Assembly (NCBI GenBank): GCA_020002185.1
Contig: CM034543.1
Location: 2,037,033-2,101,032, forward strand
Source of the DNA: Paraescarpia echinospica
Taxonomy: Eukaryota; Annelida; Polychaeta; Sabellida; Siboglinidae
Direction: 5' to 3'
Length of the DNA: 64,000 nucleotides
A model generated the notes under the pieces. That model saw nothing but the letters and a program-made list of their open reading frames with translations, made no database searches and had not been told where the DNA came from. The position numbers and the translations under genes were made by a program. Shown here in pieces: positions 13,025 through 27,411 of the stretch. Numbering within the stretch: the first letter of the stretch is position 1; every line of letters begins with the position of its first letter.

Positions 13025-13200
13025 ATTATATATATATATATGTATATCATAATAATGCATATATAATTAAAAGTAACTACAATTTACGTCGTCTTTTTAA
13101 AGTACATACTGCGAGTTATATATATATATATTTAATATATATATATATATACATACACATATGTGTATATATATATATGTATATATATATATATACACAC
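13025..13200. repeat. AT-rich microsatellite cluster
   Basis: Several (TA)n runs with CATA and CACA interruptions, around a short unique segment (about 13048-13115). Confidence 0.85.
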
Positions 13201-14647
13201 ACGTTATTGCTAAGCCTGGTTTGTATGAGAGGCGGAAGAGAAACAGTACTTGAAAAAACTCAACGGCCGAGCGTGAAGTACAACATTACAGTAGGGGCTA
13301 TAGCAAGAGGAAGCGTGTAACCGCTACCTCTGGCCGGGCAAGTGGCAGAGTAGCCAGACCGGAGCTTGCTCCCTTCTAGCCGCCAGTAAACACGGCCACA
13401 ATGCGGTCAGTGTATCGAGTCGCGACAGTCATTAGACGTGATTACCCGTGGACCACAGTCGCTGTGCGTCGAGTACTGCCGCAGCCGTCGCCTTGTGTTT
13501 ACGGCGGCGGCGTCGTTAGCGGACGGCGGTACTAGAGGCAGTCACAGAGGCATCCTACTATCGGCTCTCCGGCCTCGCATTCCGTCGGAACTGCCTCCCG
13601 AATGCATTCCGTAACAACGGGCTCCCACGCACTTGTCACGTTAGCACATTATATTGCTGCGACCAGAACAAGATATGCAAAGAGGACATGTACAACTAAA
13701 AACTCCGCTAAACTCACTAAGTTTGAGACCGCCAATAGTATCGTCGCGATTCGTCCGATCCTCTAGGACTTGGTATCATTTAAAATTACATTGTCTGTTA
13801 TTCTAGCATAAAATAACAGTTCCCTTAACAACATATATGCGGAGCTACATTCGTGTCGTTTTCGGTGATTAATACGCGTCCGAACGAAGTTATAATCGTT
13901 TCCACGTTATTTCCATCTATACATATTATGACGACATTTACTAATTTGCATAATAATTATATTATAAGCTTCCGACAAGCGTACTTTGTGTTTAAGTGCC
14001 AAGCTCCGCCCACGTGTAGGTTTATACACGTTGCGTTTATGTTGGTTATAGTATTTTATATTACACTTTAAACCCCTTTAATAAACCCGTAAGAGATATA
14101 TCTATTTTCACTGTCTAGAATTATTATTAATTATAGCAGCCTTCAAAAATACATAATTTGTCTTCATTACAATAATTTGTTACAAATAATTATGTAACTG
14201 TCCGCGTGTCCCTTTTTATTTATGTTAAAAACTTGAATATAATGCATTTTATATATATATATATATACAATATATATATACACAATATAATATATATATT
14301 TATGTATACATACATATATATGTAAATATATATATATATAGACACGTCTGAATAGGATCAAAATATGATAACATATACTCATTAAACCAGCTATCAAACA
14401 CTTAAAAATATTGTTCCACATCATATTACTAAACGAATGGTAATTTCATAACACAATATTATTTTCTGTGAACAACGTCCACATGAACATTAGCAGAAAT
14501 AGCACATAATCTCTACAGTTGGTCTGTAAACCAATAAACGCACGTCTGGTTCTACAATTGTAGACTACAAATTGGCGACTCTATACAGCACTTCTTACAA
14601 GAGTGATTTACACATGCATACTTATTATTGAACAATGAATCGAAGCT
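13201..14647. other. Non-coding stretch without a recognisable gene
   Basis: A GC-rich part (about 13320-13650) gives way to AT-rich DNA with (TA)n near 14251-14340. Open frames are short and unlike known proteins. Confidence 0.45.
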
Positions 14648-14812
14648 CTATACACCTGTACAACTGTAAACAATGTAAGCTGAACTGATGACACCTATAC
14701 AACTGTAAACAGTGTAAGCTGAACTGATGACACCTATACAACTGTAAACAATGTAAGCTGAACTGATGACACCTATACAACTGTAAACAATGTAAGCTGA
14801 ACTGATGACACC
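14648..14812. repeat. Tandem repeat, 39-bp unit, about 4 copies
   Basis: The unit contains CAACTGTAAACAATGTAAGC and TGAACTGATGACACC. The first copy is the most diverged and the last is truncated in TTCAACACC. Identity between the internal copies is near complete. Confidence 0.9.
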
Positions 14813-14844
14813 TTCAACACCATCGTATAGGTTCTACAAAAGGT

Positions 14845-15008
14845 TATATATATATATGTGTGTGTGCGTGTGTGCGTGTGTATATGTATATATATATGTA
14901 TATATATATGTATATATATATGTATATATATATATATGTATATATATATGTATATATATATATATGTATATGTATCTATATATGTATATATGTGTGTGTG
15001 TGTGTGTG

Positions 15009-15046
<38 letters not shown>
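14845..15046. repeat. (TATATATATG)n / (TG)n microsatellite block
   Basis: (TA)n runs punctuated by TG and (TG)n, abutting the 3' side of the RTE-like LINE fragment. Open frames rich in Tyr, Ile and Val here are artefacts. Confidence 0.9.
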
Positions 15047-15049
15047 TGT

Positions 15050-16511
<1,462 letters not shown>

Positions 16512-16523
16512 TATATATATATA

Positions 16524-17935
16524 AATACATATCGGAATCGGAAGTGTTTATTTGACCCATATGTACAAACAAAATCGGTATCATTATCAAAAACCCATAA
16601 CTACCTGCAGCTCAATTATGAAAAACTGAATATGTGTTGAGATAATAAATACAAAATACATGTATTATAAAGTAGAATATATAGCATAAAAGTAAAAACA
16701 ATCAATGTATGATAATAATCAATTAGCAACATCTTAATCATGAACTATCAGGTAGCTGTAGATAAACAAAAACAAGGGTCAGGGAGACTGCCACTAAGAC
16801 CATTATTGGTCGCTCTCGTAGCAGCCACCCCCTTAATTAATTTTTAACATAGTATATTTGGCTTACTTAAACACTTTCGATAAAATGATAACAACACAAG
16901 TACATACTATCAGATGCAGTATCGGTTACACAAGCATTAGAATTAAATTACCAAATAATAGATGTCAAAATCTAAAAAACAAAAATCTAAAAAGTTATCT
17001 TACTTTGATATCTGGCAGATGGTTACAACTACATCAGACATATTAATAACAGTACATTGTGTACGTAAATTAACAGAAGTAATAAGATTAAAACAAGATA
17101 TAATTATTTGTTAATTATTCAGAATGTCCACATATATAACAATTTGGCAAAGAGCACTGTATTCTGTAATTTTGTAGAAAACACATTTTGGCATAACTAA
17201 TAAATCCTTGAAGGCTGTGTGTTAAAATTTTGTTCCTTATGTGAGGTGCAGTATTATTTATTAGTAATGGAATATCAAACCGAATGCATCGTTTGGCAAA
17301 GTCATGTTTTGCTCTATTTGTATGGATGTTGTCATGTATCCGTGTATTAATATTGTGAACATTTTTATTTAGCGTAAATGGTAAATTTTGCAAATATGCT
17401 GGTAATGTCATATGGACATATTTATAGTATAATTTCAATTTCTGTAAGTGCAGCATATCTGTTACATTAAGGATGTTTAGTTTATTGAACAGTGGCTCAG
17501 TAGTATGTTCATTATATTTTGCTAAACATATTATTCTCATCACTTTTTTTGCAGTTTGATGATTCTGTTACATTTAAAACCCCATATCATTAGGCAATAA
17601 TTAATGTACGGTAACATTAAAGAGCTATACAAAGTAACTTTTATATTTACTGGTAAAAATCGTTTTAGTTTATTATATATGCCTATCAATTTAGAACATT
17701 TGATTGAAATATTTTTAATATGAATATCCCAGCTTAGGTTTTCTTGCAAAGTCACCCCAAGAAGATTAAAGTTTTGGACTCTCTCGATTCTGGTTTCATC
17801 TATATTAAGCAGGAAATTGTTGACTTGTTTGTTTCTTAGTTTGTGTATTATATATTTGGATTTCTTTGTATTTACATAGACGTCATAATTCCTGATATTT
17901 TATGCGATTCTTTTATGAACTCTCATTTTCATTCT
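16524..17935 (-). pseudogene. Truncated CR1/L2-like LINE, 3' end of ORF2 plus 3' UTR
   Basis: The minus strand encodes the C-terminal third of a non-LTR reverse transcriptase. From about 17890 it reads NTKKSKYIIHK, then RIERVQNFNLLGVTLQENLSW, then SSLMLPYINYCLMIWG and IIKLQKK (to 17540). After a frame change it continues as MRIICLAKYNEHTEPLF-like sequence (17543 to 17115). This order (thumb/connection region, then a conserved C-terminal domain) is typical of Jockey-superfamily LINEs. The endonuclease and RT palm are missing, so this is a 5'-truncated dead copy. The lower part (about 16524-17110) is probably 3' UTR. It is not the same family as the LINE at 36-40 kb. Confidence 0.8.
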
Positions 17936-20900
17936 TATATAAACGGCTATATAATATCGATCGTGTGACTCGATTTGATTTCGACCACAAATGAGGACTG
18001 CTACGGGAATCTTTGTGGCGGGATTGTATACAAAACATAAACGTGTCGCCTTAACAGAATAACAACTGAATAATCGATGGCAATTCCTATTATTTCCTTA
18101 ATACATAAATAATAGTATTCTAAATTGTACCAAACCGGTACACTGTAAAAAGCGTGCTTTGCAAGAATGGACCCATAAGCTGTGTCACCATTGCCACGTT
18201 CATATCGCTTTACATAAGACTACCAGGTAATACATAAATAGTAGAACAATATATATATAAGAAAACATAAATTATCATAATAGTGCTGTGTAAACATTTG
18301 CAGATTAAGTAAATTAGCTAAATATTAAAATAAAGAAATTTTCATGTTCAAATAAGTACTTGATCATTTTCTTTCGGGTGTCAAAATAGATTAAGATACA
18401 CACAATTATTAATATATTAGAGTAAAATGTTACTGCTGTCATTTAAGTAGTGTACGCAATAATAAAAGGGTGACTGTTTAAAGCTGCCTTGAAAGATTGA
18501 AGAGGAGTTTTATAAGTAACGGTAGTCGGCTTAAATATATCACTTATAAGCAGTGCTGAAAGTCGCCATTTCCAAATGATTAAATAAACATAATGTTTAC
18601 ATAAATCCACTGGCTTGGCGAGCTGCGATGAGGACCGTATCTCAGCCAATTACACGACGATTCAGTGAACATTAACCGCGAGTACACATCAGAATACAAC
18701 ATAAGGACACAGAGGCAGCGCAACCACCCAGGCCACGCGTAGTCTCACACTCGCAGACAATACGACACTACTACTATTACGTTTTTATTGAAATTTATGA
18801 TCGTTCAGTGCAGCGATAATACGCGTAAAGAGATACGGGGTTCTGCACGAGTCTGGGAGAGTATATTTGTCTTGGTTTAAGTACATATATATCTTTGATC
18901 AACGCGCACAGCTGTCAGTGTGCATGCGTGCATGCACGCTCACACGCACGCACACACACACAGAGTTATGCACGCATGTATATATAACCCTATACAAAAC
19001 GCATAAACAGATCCTATGCAGTCTGTTCTGTAAGTGCAAGACAGATTGAGACGTCGATAGACATGAACAGACGAAGCAGAACACCGCATTATAAAGTCGT
19101 CGCTCCAACTATTACTGCATCTTGTGAGCAAAACAAGCCAATCGCGTGACCGTTGTTCGGCGGATAGACACTTGTATGCATTCAGCCAGCAGCGATAACA
19201 ATCCGACTTGCTCGCGTAATGAAATAGTGCGTCTGTAGTAAGTGATAAGTCTTTCAATCCCAACAGTGGCCCGACAACGGGGCGGGTATCGGCAGATGAT
19301 ATAACACTATCTGGTCATCTGACGGCCCTCCTCGTTGCATGCCTGCCCTGCCCAGGTTATCGCCCGTCATCTCGCTCTCCGAAGGGAACGTATCAACGCG
19401 CCGTGCCACTCACTGCATGGGAAACGAACACGAATCACCGGAGGTTATATGAGATGAAGCCAAACGTGCACACACACGCACGCACATATATATATATATG
19501 TATGTATGTCTACAATCATGCACAATCATGCAATTACATTTGATTTAAAATATCTAAGAATAAAGCATTAACCGAATACACTGCGACCGTTAATTTAATT
19601 AAATTAACGGCACCTGTATAAGCAGGCCGGAAGTAGGCGCTAATCTTTGGCATGTACACCCGCATGCGCAATACGCAAAACGGAACCGGAACTTACTTCC
19701 AGACTGGCACATCTGAATTAAACTGGTTATAATTTATAATAACCGATACACTGTCAATCGTGTAATAGAACAATTTATCCCAAGCACGATCGTTAGCGCG
19801 GTCCGCCCAGCTGGGCTGAGATTACGGCGGCCAAGTCTGCACAGTTAATACAGTGCTTGTATACATGTGCGGTCGTAATCCCCGCCATCGATTCAGTTGC
19901 ACCGCCGGCAATTTTGGCAAGCAGCGAAGGCATCTGGTTCAGTAGGCAATGTCGCGAACTCGTCTGGTTCAGTAGGCAAAACTGCGAACGGCGTGAAATA
20001 AATGCATGGGATTTCCAGACGACGATCATAGCAATCCGACGTCGGGTTTGAGCCAGGGGCCTTACTAGCAAGTCGTACCGTTGGTCGTTTATTTCTACGT
20101 CAATCCATGGTTACAACAAAATTATAATATTGTATATATATATATATACATACTACATTAATATATATATATATGTATATATATATTACATAAACACTAA
20201 ATATAAATATTCATCCATACTCTGTAATTATGCAAACTTTAGTACAAGCGAAATGTTATTATTGTACCATTTGTAAACCATGTTTGTTAATAACTTATTC
20301 ATCGGCTGTTTTCTTTATTTCTCTAGTTTCGATGAACGTCGTTTTATTATTTATAACTACATAATCGTTGATGATTCTACTAGATTCACGGTTATTGTAC
20401 ATTATGCGATAATGATTAGTAATAGCTGTACTGAAGAATGCAGATTGAAGTTCATTCCAACTATAATCATTGCACAAAACATACAAACGTATGGAAAAAT
20501 GTAAATGTGTTTGGTGCAACAAGCTACAAACGTCACCATGCAACTAAAAATATAATTCACTTTAAGTAATTTCTCCAATAAAACAATTGTCAAAATTACA
20601 TGTCTGCTACAAATACCGTTGCACATCAATAAAATATATTTTTATCACCGGGGATTATGGAAATAATTCAAAATTCGGATTATTCCTTGTTCTCGTACTT
20701 AATACCGGAAATGTAAATATCTACAAAGAATGTATTTCTCGCGGTGTGTCAGCGCGCCAGTAGCAACCGAGCACACCTGCGTCATTCACAACGACCGCCA
20801 TGGTCGCATACTTCGGCCTATCCCACAGATATGTGGCCTCTCCCGACCACGCCCCTGACTTCGCCCGCGATCGTTATCTCGCGCGAGTTTCTTATCGGAC

Positions 20901-21026
20901 CTGGTCGATAACAGTGCGACCACTGTTATCGGCATGCACGGCTAATACGACACTATGAAGTTGTTTGGACACGCCGTAGACCTGCCTGTCATATACAGCC
21001 AGCGCATTGACCACAGGTGTGACGTT
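17936..21026. other. Non-coding stretch without a recognisable gene
   Basis: AT-rich, with a perfect 24-nt palindrome (19587-19610), a short direct repeat of CTGGTTCAGTAGGCAA near 19930 and 19967, and (TA)n at about 20133-20190. No open frame resembles a known protein. Confidence 0.45.
19587..19610. repeat. Perfect 24-nt palindrome
   Basis: CCGTTAATTTAA joined to its reverse complement, with no loop. The core TTAATTTAATTAAATTAA is AT-rich, so chance plus low complexity is plausible. Confidence 0.8.
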
Positions 21027-21090
21027 GTAAATCGAACCCCGTCGTATTTGTACCCGGGGTCTATTACCACGGCGGGGAAAATGAAAGCAA
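21027..21090. mobile_element. Fragment related to the MITE-like family at 3780
   Basis: It begins GTAAATCGAACCCCG, followed by GGGGTCTATTACCACGGCGG. It aligns with the start of the copy at 22485 and with the terminus of the element at 3780-4112. Only the first 60-70 bp are recognisable. Confidence 0.45.
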
Positions 21091-22484
21091 CAGTGACTAT
21101 ATGGTTTATTATAACTTCCAGTCGTACATGCACATAGCCTTTCACGCAATCTCGTTCCCGTCTACACAGTATTATACACGCGTGTAGCGGCCCACAGATC
21201 TGACACAGAGAGCGAACAATTTGTCTTCTACTGACTGTTCATGTATTCTCTCCACTGGCAACCAGTCTGCCTCGTCTTATTGTTTTCTACGCACCTACAC
21301 CCGTATACATAACACACACGGAGGCCTGTTCTGTGTCATCCTGTTTGTCGTCTACACCACTACTACACCCATGTCGAGCCCCTGGGCGCGGCCACGAGGA
21401 CATGTCGCATTGTCGTCGTTGAAGTAAGAGGACTACTTGAGAACAACGGGGCTGAATGCCCGCGTTAATCTCAACGAGTGTCTGGGCGTGGCTCAACATC
21501 ACTCGTTCCACAATGGGCACTGCACGTTCGCCGCACTCACAATGCAACATATTGTGCAACGGCTTCAACGGCGCAACAATCGCCATCAGCGGGGTTATGA
21601 CGTGCACAATAGCTTTCCGATTGGCAAACAGTATACACATGCCCTATATATGCCTTTACCTTCCTACAGCTTCAAGCAGTATATTTGCATACACTTTTCT
21701 TCTAAAGGGAGCCAGTCATTTCCTCTAATCCTGGAATTAGCGGGCGTAGTAATTTGTAACATGAAGTCTGCTGCGTTGAACGTGGAAAAATGGGACATCG
21801 TTGAAAATCATAGAGTACGGCAACTAACTCAGCCCGACTCGGCCGCACTGCCAGTAAAAACTTGTTTTGAAACTGGATGTTTTGTTTACTATTGGAACAT
21901 GCTCCAGGGTCGTACCTTCAAACTGCGAACGTTGTTACACGCTTACTAAGCACACTATGGCGGGCTGTATACCTTCAACATAGTTAGTATATAGTCTTAA
22001 GAACATTATACTAATTAATAAATCAAACACTAGGAACATACAACATCCCTTTAAGAAAACCTTCGTTGCGTGGACACCGACATCACATCACTAGATTGCT
22101 CGTCTTTGTTTTCATCCGCCATCGACAGAGATCTGACAGCCGACGTTTCTCCCCGTCCCAGCGGACCGCGGTGAAGTGGCTGCCGGAGCACCTCCTCGAG
22201 CGGGCGGTTGCCGTGATGGAGGTGACGGCGTAATGGAGGTGACTGGGAGAGCAGGTGGTGGTGGACTGAGAGGCGTCAAACAAGACACACTTGGCGGCCG
22301 CTGCAAGATGACTCCGTCAACGTCGTCTGTCGCTGTAATCCTTCAGTTCGACTCCCGTGGGTCGTCGACGACGTCGAGTTCTTGCTGTATTTCAGTCCAC
22401 ATTCACGAAGACATCGACAACAGAATTGATTCCGTACATTCGTTATGACGGCTGGTGCTCTTCTATAGTTGCCAGTGTGATATC

Positions 22485-22660
22485 GTAAATGGACCCCCGT
22501 TGTACATGGACAGGGGACCAATTACCACGGCGTGTAAAAGGTAAACATGTAATGTTCATTGTGTTGAGCGAATTGGAAGTTGTTAACCGGTGTACGTGCT
22601 ATAACAACAAAACCAGAAGTGTTCAAAAAACGTGTCCAAACCTAACGGATATAAATCAAC
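22485..22660. mobile_element. Second copy of the MITE-like family
   Basis: It starts GTAAATGGACCCCCGTTG, a better match to the inferred terminus than the 3780 copy. Further shared words are ATTACCACGGCG, GTTGAGCGAATTGGAAGT and TACGTGCTATAACAA. The right terminus was not located. Confidence 0.5.
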
Positions 22661-23322
22661 AATTGTTGTAAGGATTTCTTCATTACTTTTCTATGTCATA
22701 CCCCCTGGTGGTCACGCGTGAAAACGGCGCTGTCCACGGGGCCGCCACAGTCTTTTATAAATATGGTCGTTGTCATAGGCGGCCGGCATGACGCGAAACA
22801 TCCATCAAGTCGGGAGTCGACACCCGTCGGCAAAGTGGAGAACAATGTTCGACGAGACCCCATCAGATAGGACCGGGGGAATCTATCGTGGCTTCTGACC
22901 GCGCTCGCACATGTCTGAATTGCGCAGATGTTTGTGCAATTTATTTACGATTGGCGGCAGTGTATAACACTCGCACATAAGAATATTGCCAGGGCACTTG
23001 AGAACGTTTGTCAAAGTTTGGCGTTTCGTTTTCCTCAGCTTGGAGCACGCCCCCCGCTGATTGTCAAGTGGATAATTGTACAAGCTTGCATGCGTACACG
23101 GGTGCATCATTATGCCGGTGTTTTCCCACGCAAGTATAACATCATTTTGACACGACTACGACCCTCGACGTACAACCTTTCTCATCAATATTCAGAAACG
23201 ACTCGGTCAGGGACTAGCATGCAACGCGAGGCTCACTCCAACGGTCTGGCTCACTTCACGGTCGCATTGCTTGTCTCGGTTCCAACACGGACTGTCACTG
23301 TTACCTCGCTGGTCTACACACA

Positions 23323-23370
<48 letters not shown>

Positions 23371-24680
23371 CACACGCACACACACACACACACACACAGG
23401 TACACTCACATGCGAACGAATGTACGAACGAACAAACGAACAAATACGCTAGAGCTACGTAGTTCCGCCAGGCATCAGACTACAGTCATTCAAACTTCGA
23501 CAACTCGCTGGTACGTGAACTTCGCTGTTCGGGAAGAATTCCCGAATCGCGGGATCACCGAACGTAGAACCAACACTGCACTTCGCCGCCGATCACACAG
23601 AACGCTGCCCACGGCTACATACGAAACTATCTCAACAATTAGTTGAAAATGTGTATGCACAATACTTTACAGTAAACGATCACCCAACGCGGGTTTTCAC
23701 ACGAAATAATTATTACACCATTAATATACGACTGCGACATGAACGCATACTTCAACACTGCGACACAAGCAGCGTACAAGACCGACACCTCTAGTACAGA
23801 CGAACACAGAAAAACATCGTGCATACATCGGCCGCGTAACCAAAGCTCTCCACAGACTACCAAGAGTCGGCGTGCCTCAACGACTCGGTCGGGCAGCCGA
23901 GGCATGTTATCTCGCCCGGGATCGGCCGCTCGCCGCTTCAGCGCAAGGACGTCACCATTGTGATGTCGACAGAACGCCGCTCATTGTCTGGGAAACTATT
24001 TCCACCGCTCCTCGGTGGATTTGGTTACACTAATACGCGGTTAGAGAAACACCTACGCCGACGACGGCAGTAAAACTGTAATAAAAACGACCGAGAAAAT
24101 ACACGTCGACGAGTCGCAATGAATTGTAGGCGACAACGACGGGGAACAATACCGACGAAACGGCGGAAAACATTCCCAACATCGGTGGAAAACCGGTGAA
24201 CGGCAGGCACGCCCATCGATACGTTTACACTCTACAGCGACCTGCTCGTGGCTATGAGTATTCAGTAGCCCGAAAGACGGCCAGATCACACAAGCTATAC
24301 AGGGTCAAGTAACTGGCTATATGCATTGCTTTGTGAAAGGCCGAACATTCCACATATATTAATAGGGGATAATTGACACACGGTGCCCAATAATTTGTCG
24401 ACCTTCGGCCCGATTGCTAAGTACGTCAGGCGGCACGATATATATATACATATATATATATATTATGTATGTATGTATATATATATATAATATATATATT
24501 ATATATATATAATTTATATATATATACATATAAAATAAATGAATATGCTAATGAATGACACATATCTAAAAACGCTATTTACTTGTCTTCACAAGTTGTA
24601 GTAGCAGTAGCGCTGCATTCCCATTTCAAACTTATTTTACCTTAAATATTTTTTTAAATTTCAATATATACCGGTATATA
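22661..24680. other. Non-coding stretch without a recognisable gene
   Basis: It contains a (CGCA)n/(CA)n tract (23317-23398) and (TA)n at about 24440-24530. Longer open frames (for example 22928-23452) run through the microsatellite and have no family resemblance. Confidence 0.45.
23317..23398. repeat. (CGCA)n / (CA)n microsatellite
   Basis: About 13 CGCA tetranucleotides followed by (CA)n. Confidence 0.95.
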
Positions 24681-24778
24681 ATAATAATAATATATTAATA
24701 AAATTAATAAATATGTGAAATATATATATATATATATTCACATATTGATTAATTTTATTAATGTATTATTACTATTAT
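24681..24778. repeat. Imperfect inverted repeat with (TA)n centre
   Basis: The left arm (about 24681-24726, with TTAATAAAATTAATAAATA) is the near reverse complement of the right arm (about 24730-24778, with TGATTAATTTTATTAATG). The centre is (TA)n. There are a few mismatches. The AT-rich composition weakens the significance. Confidence 0.65.
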
Positions 24779-25965
24779 ATTATTATTATGTATTATCTTA
24801 TTACTGTCAGTGTAAACATTATTTTAAAAAAAACATTAATAAGAATGAATAAATATAAATAAATAGACATATGAACTCATAGTGCGTTTCAACTACAAGA
24901 CGCTAAGTATCAATTAGTAAACAGTGTGCGACACTTAGCCTGACTTCTCTATCACCGTCGCATGCATCGATCGCGCTCTATACGACAAGTCGTTAAACCG
25001 ACAATTGCACATCGCGAGAATAAAATAATAGATAGGCTGTCAACATGGTGTGGAAGGAGCACAACAGAACTGCTACAAACTACACACGACCGTGCTGTTT
25101 GGAGGGCCATGATCGCCAACGTTTGTGACAGACACGGCACACAAAAGAAGTACATCGCGGCGGCCAAGAAACCGCCAAGATTCGTCGGGTCTCGGCGGAC
25201 CCATCACCGGCGGACGGCGAATGCGCGTCGACGGCCTATCGCCTCCAATCAGGAGCCGGCCCGTCAGTGGCGACACGGCTACTGTTCCCGGGGGTGGAAG
25301 GCCTCGTAACGCCCGGCCGACACGTCGCCGTCGACCTCTAGTTAACGGAGATGGCCGTGAAATGCGTGCGTGCCTTCCCTGCGGCGTGACCGTGACAGAT
25401 CGACTTGGACGGCGGTGGCCGGGGCTCGCGCACGGCCCGTCAAACATCCTCAATTAAAACCCGATCACGCGCGCGAGGAGAATTAGCTTTACAATTCCCC
25501 GACGTTTCGCTGACCGCATTTATGAAGAGTCCCTCCTCGATTGATTTAGTCCACCGCGGGTTAAGTTCGTTGATGGTAAATGTGTGTGTGTGTAGTCTCT
25601 AATATCCGTTGTTGGTTTGAAGTACCAATGAGTATTTTTCTTAAAACCATATGAATAATTGACTGTGATCGTTGCATCGGGTATAACTTGGCAAGGCTTG
25701 AATGTCATACTATGTAGAGCCGGACCACACAACCCCATTTCTCCTAATTTCGAACGGATCAGATCAAAATAACGTATAGAAAATCATCCGATCATTTTGC
25801 CGAAACTAAATAATCAACTGTGCAAACTAGCTAGAATAACCGCTCATAGTCGATGATAGATTGGTCCCACGTGTTTGCTAAACGAGATTGAAAAAGAGCA
25901 GGGCTAAAATATCGAATTGACTACGAACCTACAATAAACATGCACAACATATTTCGATTTCATTT

Positions 25966-26762
25966 CAACGGCCTGTCAACACTACAGCACTATACTACTA
26001 ACTATAGACACTTCAACGGCCTGACAACACTACAGCACTATACTACTAACTATAGACACTTCAACGGCCTGACAACACTACAGCAATATACTACTAACTA
26101 TAGACACTTCAACGGCCTGACAACACTACAGCAATATACTACTAACTATAGACACTTCAACGGCCTGACAACACTACAACAATATACTACTAACTATAGA
26201 CACTTCAACGGCCTGACAACACTACAGCAATATACTACTAACTATAGACACTTCAACGGCCTGACAACACTACAGCAATATACTACTAACTATAGACACT
26301 TCAACGGCCTGACAACACTACAGCAATATACTACTAACTATAGACACTTCAACGGCCTGACAACACTACAGCTAACTACACTATACTTCAACGGCCTGCA
26401 ATATACTACTAACTATAGACACTTCAACGGCCTGACAACACTACAGCTATACTACTAACTATAGACACTTCAACGGCCTGACAACACTACAGCAATATAC
26501 TACTAACTATAGACACTTCAACGGCCTGACAACACTACAGCAATATACTACTAACTATAGACACTTCAACGGCCTGACAACACTACAGCAATATACTACT
26601 AACTATAGACACTTCAACGGCCTGACAACACTACAGCAATATACTACTAACTATATACACTTCAACGGCCTGACAACACTACAGCACTATACTGCTAACT
26701 ATATATACTTCAACGGCCTGACAACACTACAGCACTATACTACTAACTATAGACACTTCAAC
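25966..26762. repeat. Minisatellite, 48-bp unit, about 16 copies
   Basis: The unit contains TTCAACGGCCTGACAACACT followed by ACAGCAATATACTACTAACT and ATAGACAC. Because 48 is divisible by 3, one plus-strand frame stays open from 25940 to 26458 and repeats the 16-residue word HFNGLTTLQQYTTNYR. Near 26372-26400 one unit is rearranged (an extra CTAACTACACTATAC), and the frame closes at 26458 while the array continues to 26762. Variation between units (CAC/CAA, CAG/CAA) is light. Probably a non-coding minisatellite. Confidence 0.9.
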
Positions 26763-26874
26763 AGTAACTTTATTATTGTTTGAAACACGTTTAATTCAGC
26801 GTTGATAAATAGCTATTCATCCACATATATGTCATATAATATAGGTATTTGATGTTAACCTCCCATGGTAAAAT

Positions 26875-27034
26875 AAATAAAATGTTTTATATAACTAATA
26901 ACTTAGTATATATATATATATATATATATATAGTTATTAGTTATATAAAACATTTTATTTATATATAATATATATATGTATATATATAGACGTATATATA
27001 TATATAGTTATTAGTTATATAAAACATTTTATTT
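26875..27034. repeat. 28-bp inverted repeat around (TA)n, with one arm duplicated
   Basis: The arm 26875-26902 (with ATGTTTTATATAACTAATAAC) is exactly inverted at 26933-26960. That right arm, together with following (TA)n DNA, is repeated directly 74 bp further on at 27007-27034. Confidence 0.85.
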
Positions 27035-27078
27035 ATATATAATATATATATATATATGTATGTATATATATATAGATG

Positions 27079-27128
<50 letters not shown>

Positions 27129-27146
27129 TATATATATATATATATC
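27035..27146. repeat. (TA)n / (TG)n / (CA)n microsatellite
   Basis: Continuous simple-repeat DNA following the duplicated inverted arm. A further (TA)n tract lies at 27373-27410. Confidence 0.9.
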
Positions 27147-27371
27147 GTTTTCCACTGCACTGTATAGTTGCATTTAATAGCTGTTCTCGGTTTTCAACAA
27201 TTCATACTTCACTGTGCAACCCAGGAATAATATTATGTCATATTTATATTTATATTTACATACGTCGACTATTATGCAATTTGCCTACAACGACACTGCT
27301 AATGTCCCATAACGCGACAGTTGTTCTATAACCTGTTTTGTGCACACAATAATTATAATGTAGAGAGACAA

Positions 27372-27411
<40 letters not shown>

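Noticed and set aside
21437..21949. A 170-codon plus-strand frame
   Set aside because: No recognisable domain, no neighbouring exon with supporting homology, and a competing frame overlaps it. Not enough to call a gene.
22928..23452. A 174-codon plus-strand frame
   Set aside because: Its C-terminal part is the (CGCA)n/(CA)n tract, and the N-terminal part resembles no known protein.
25073..25457. Overlapping 110-126-codon frames on both strands
   Set aside because: A GC-rich, CpG-rich stretch where stop codons are rare. The frames mirror one another and show no homology.
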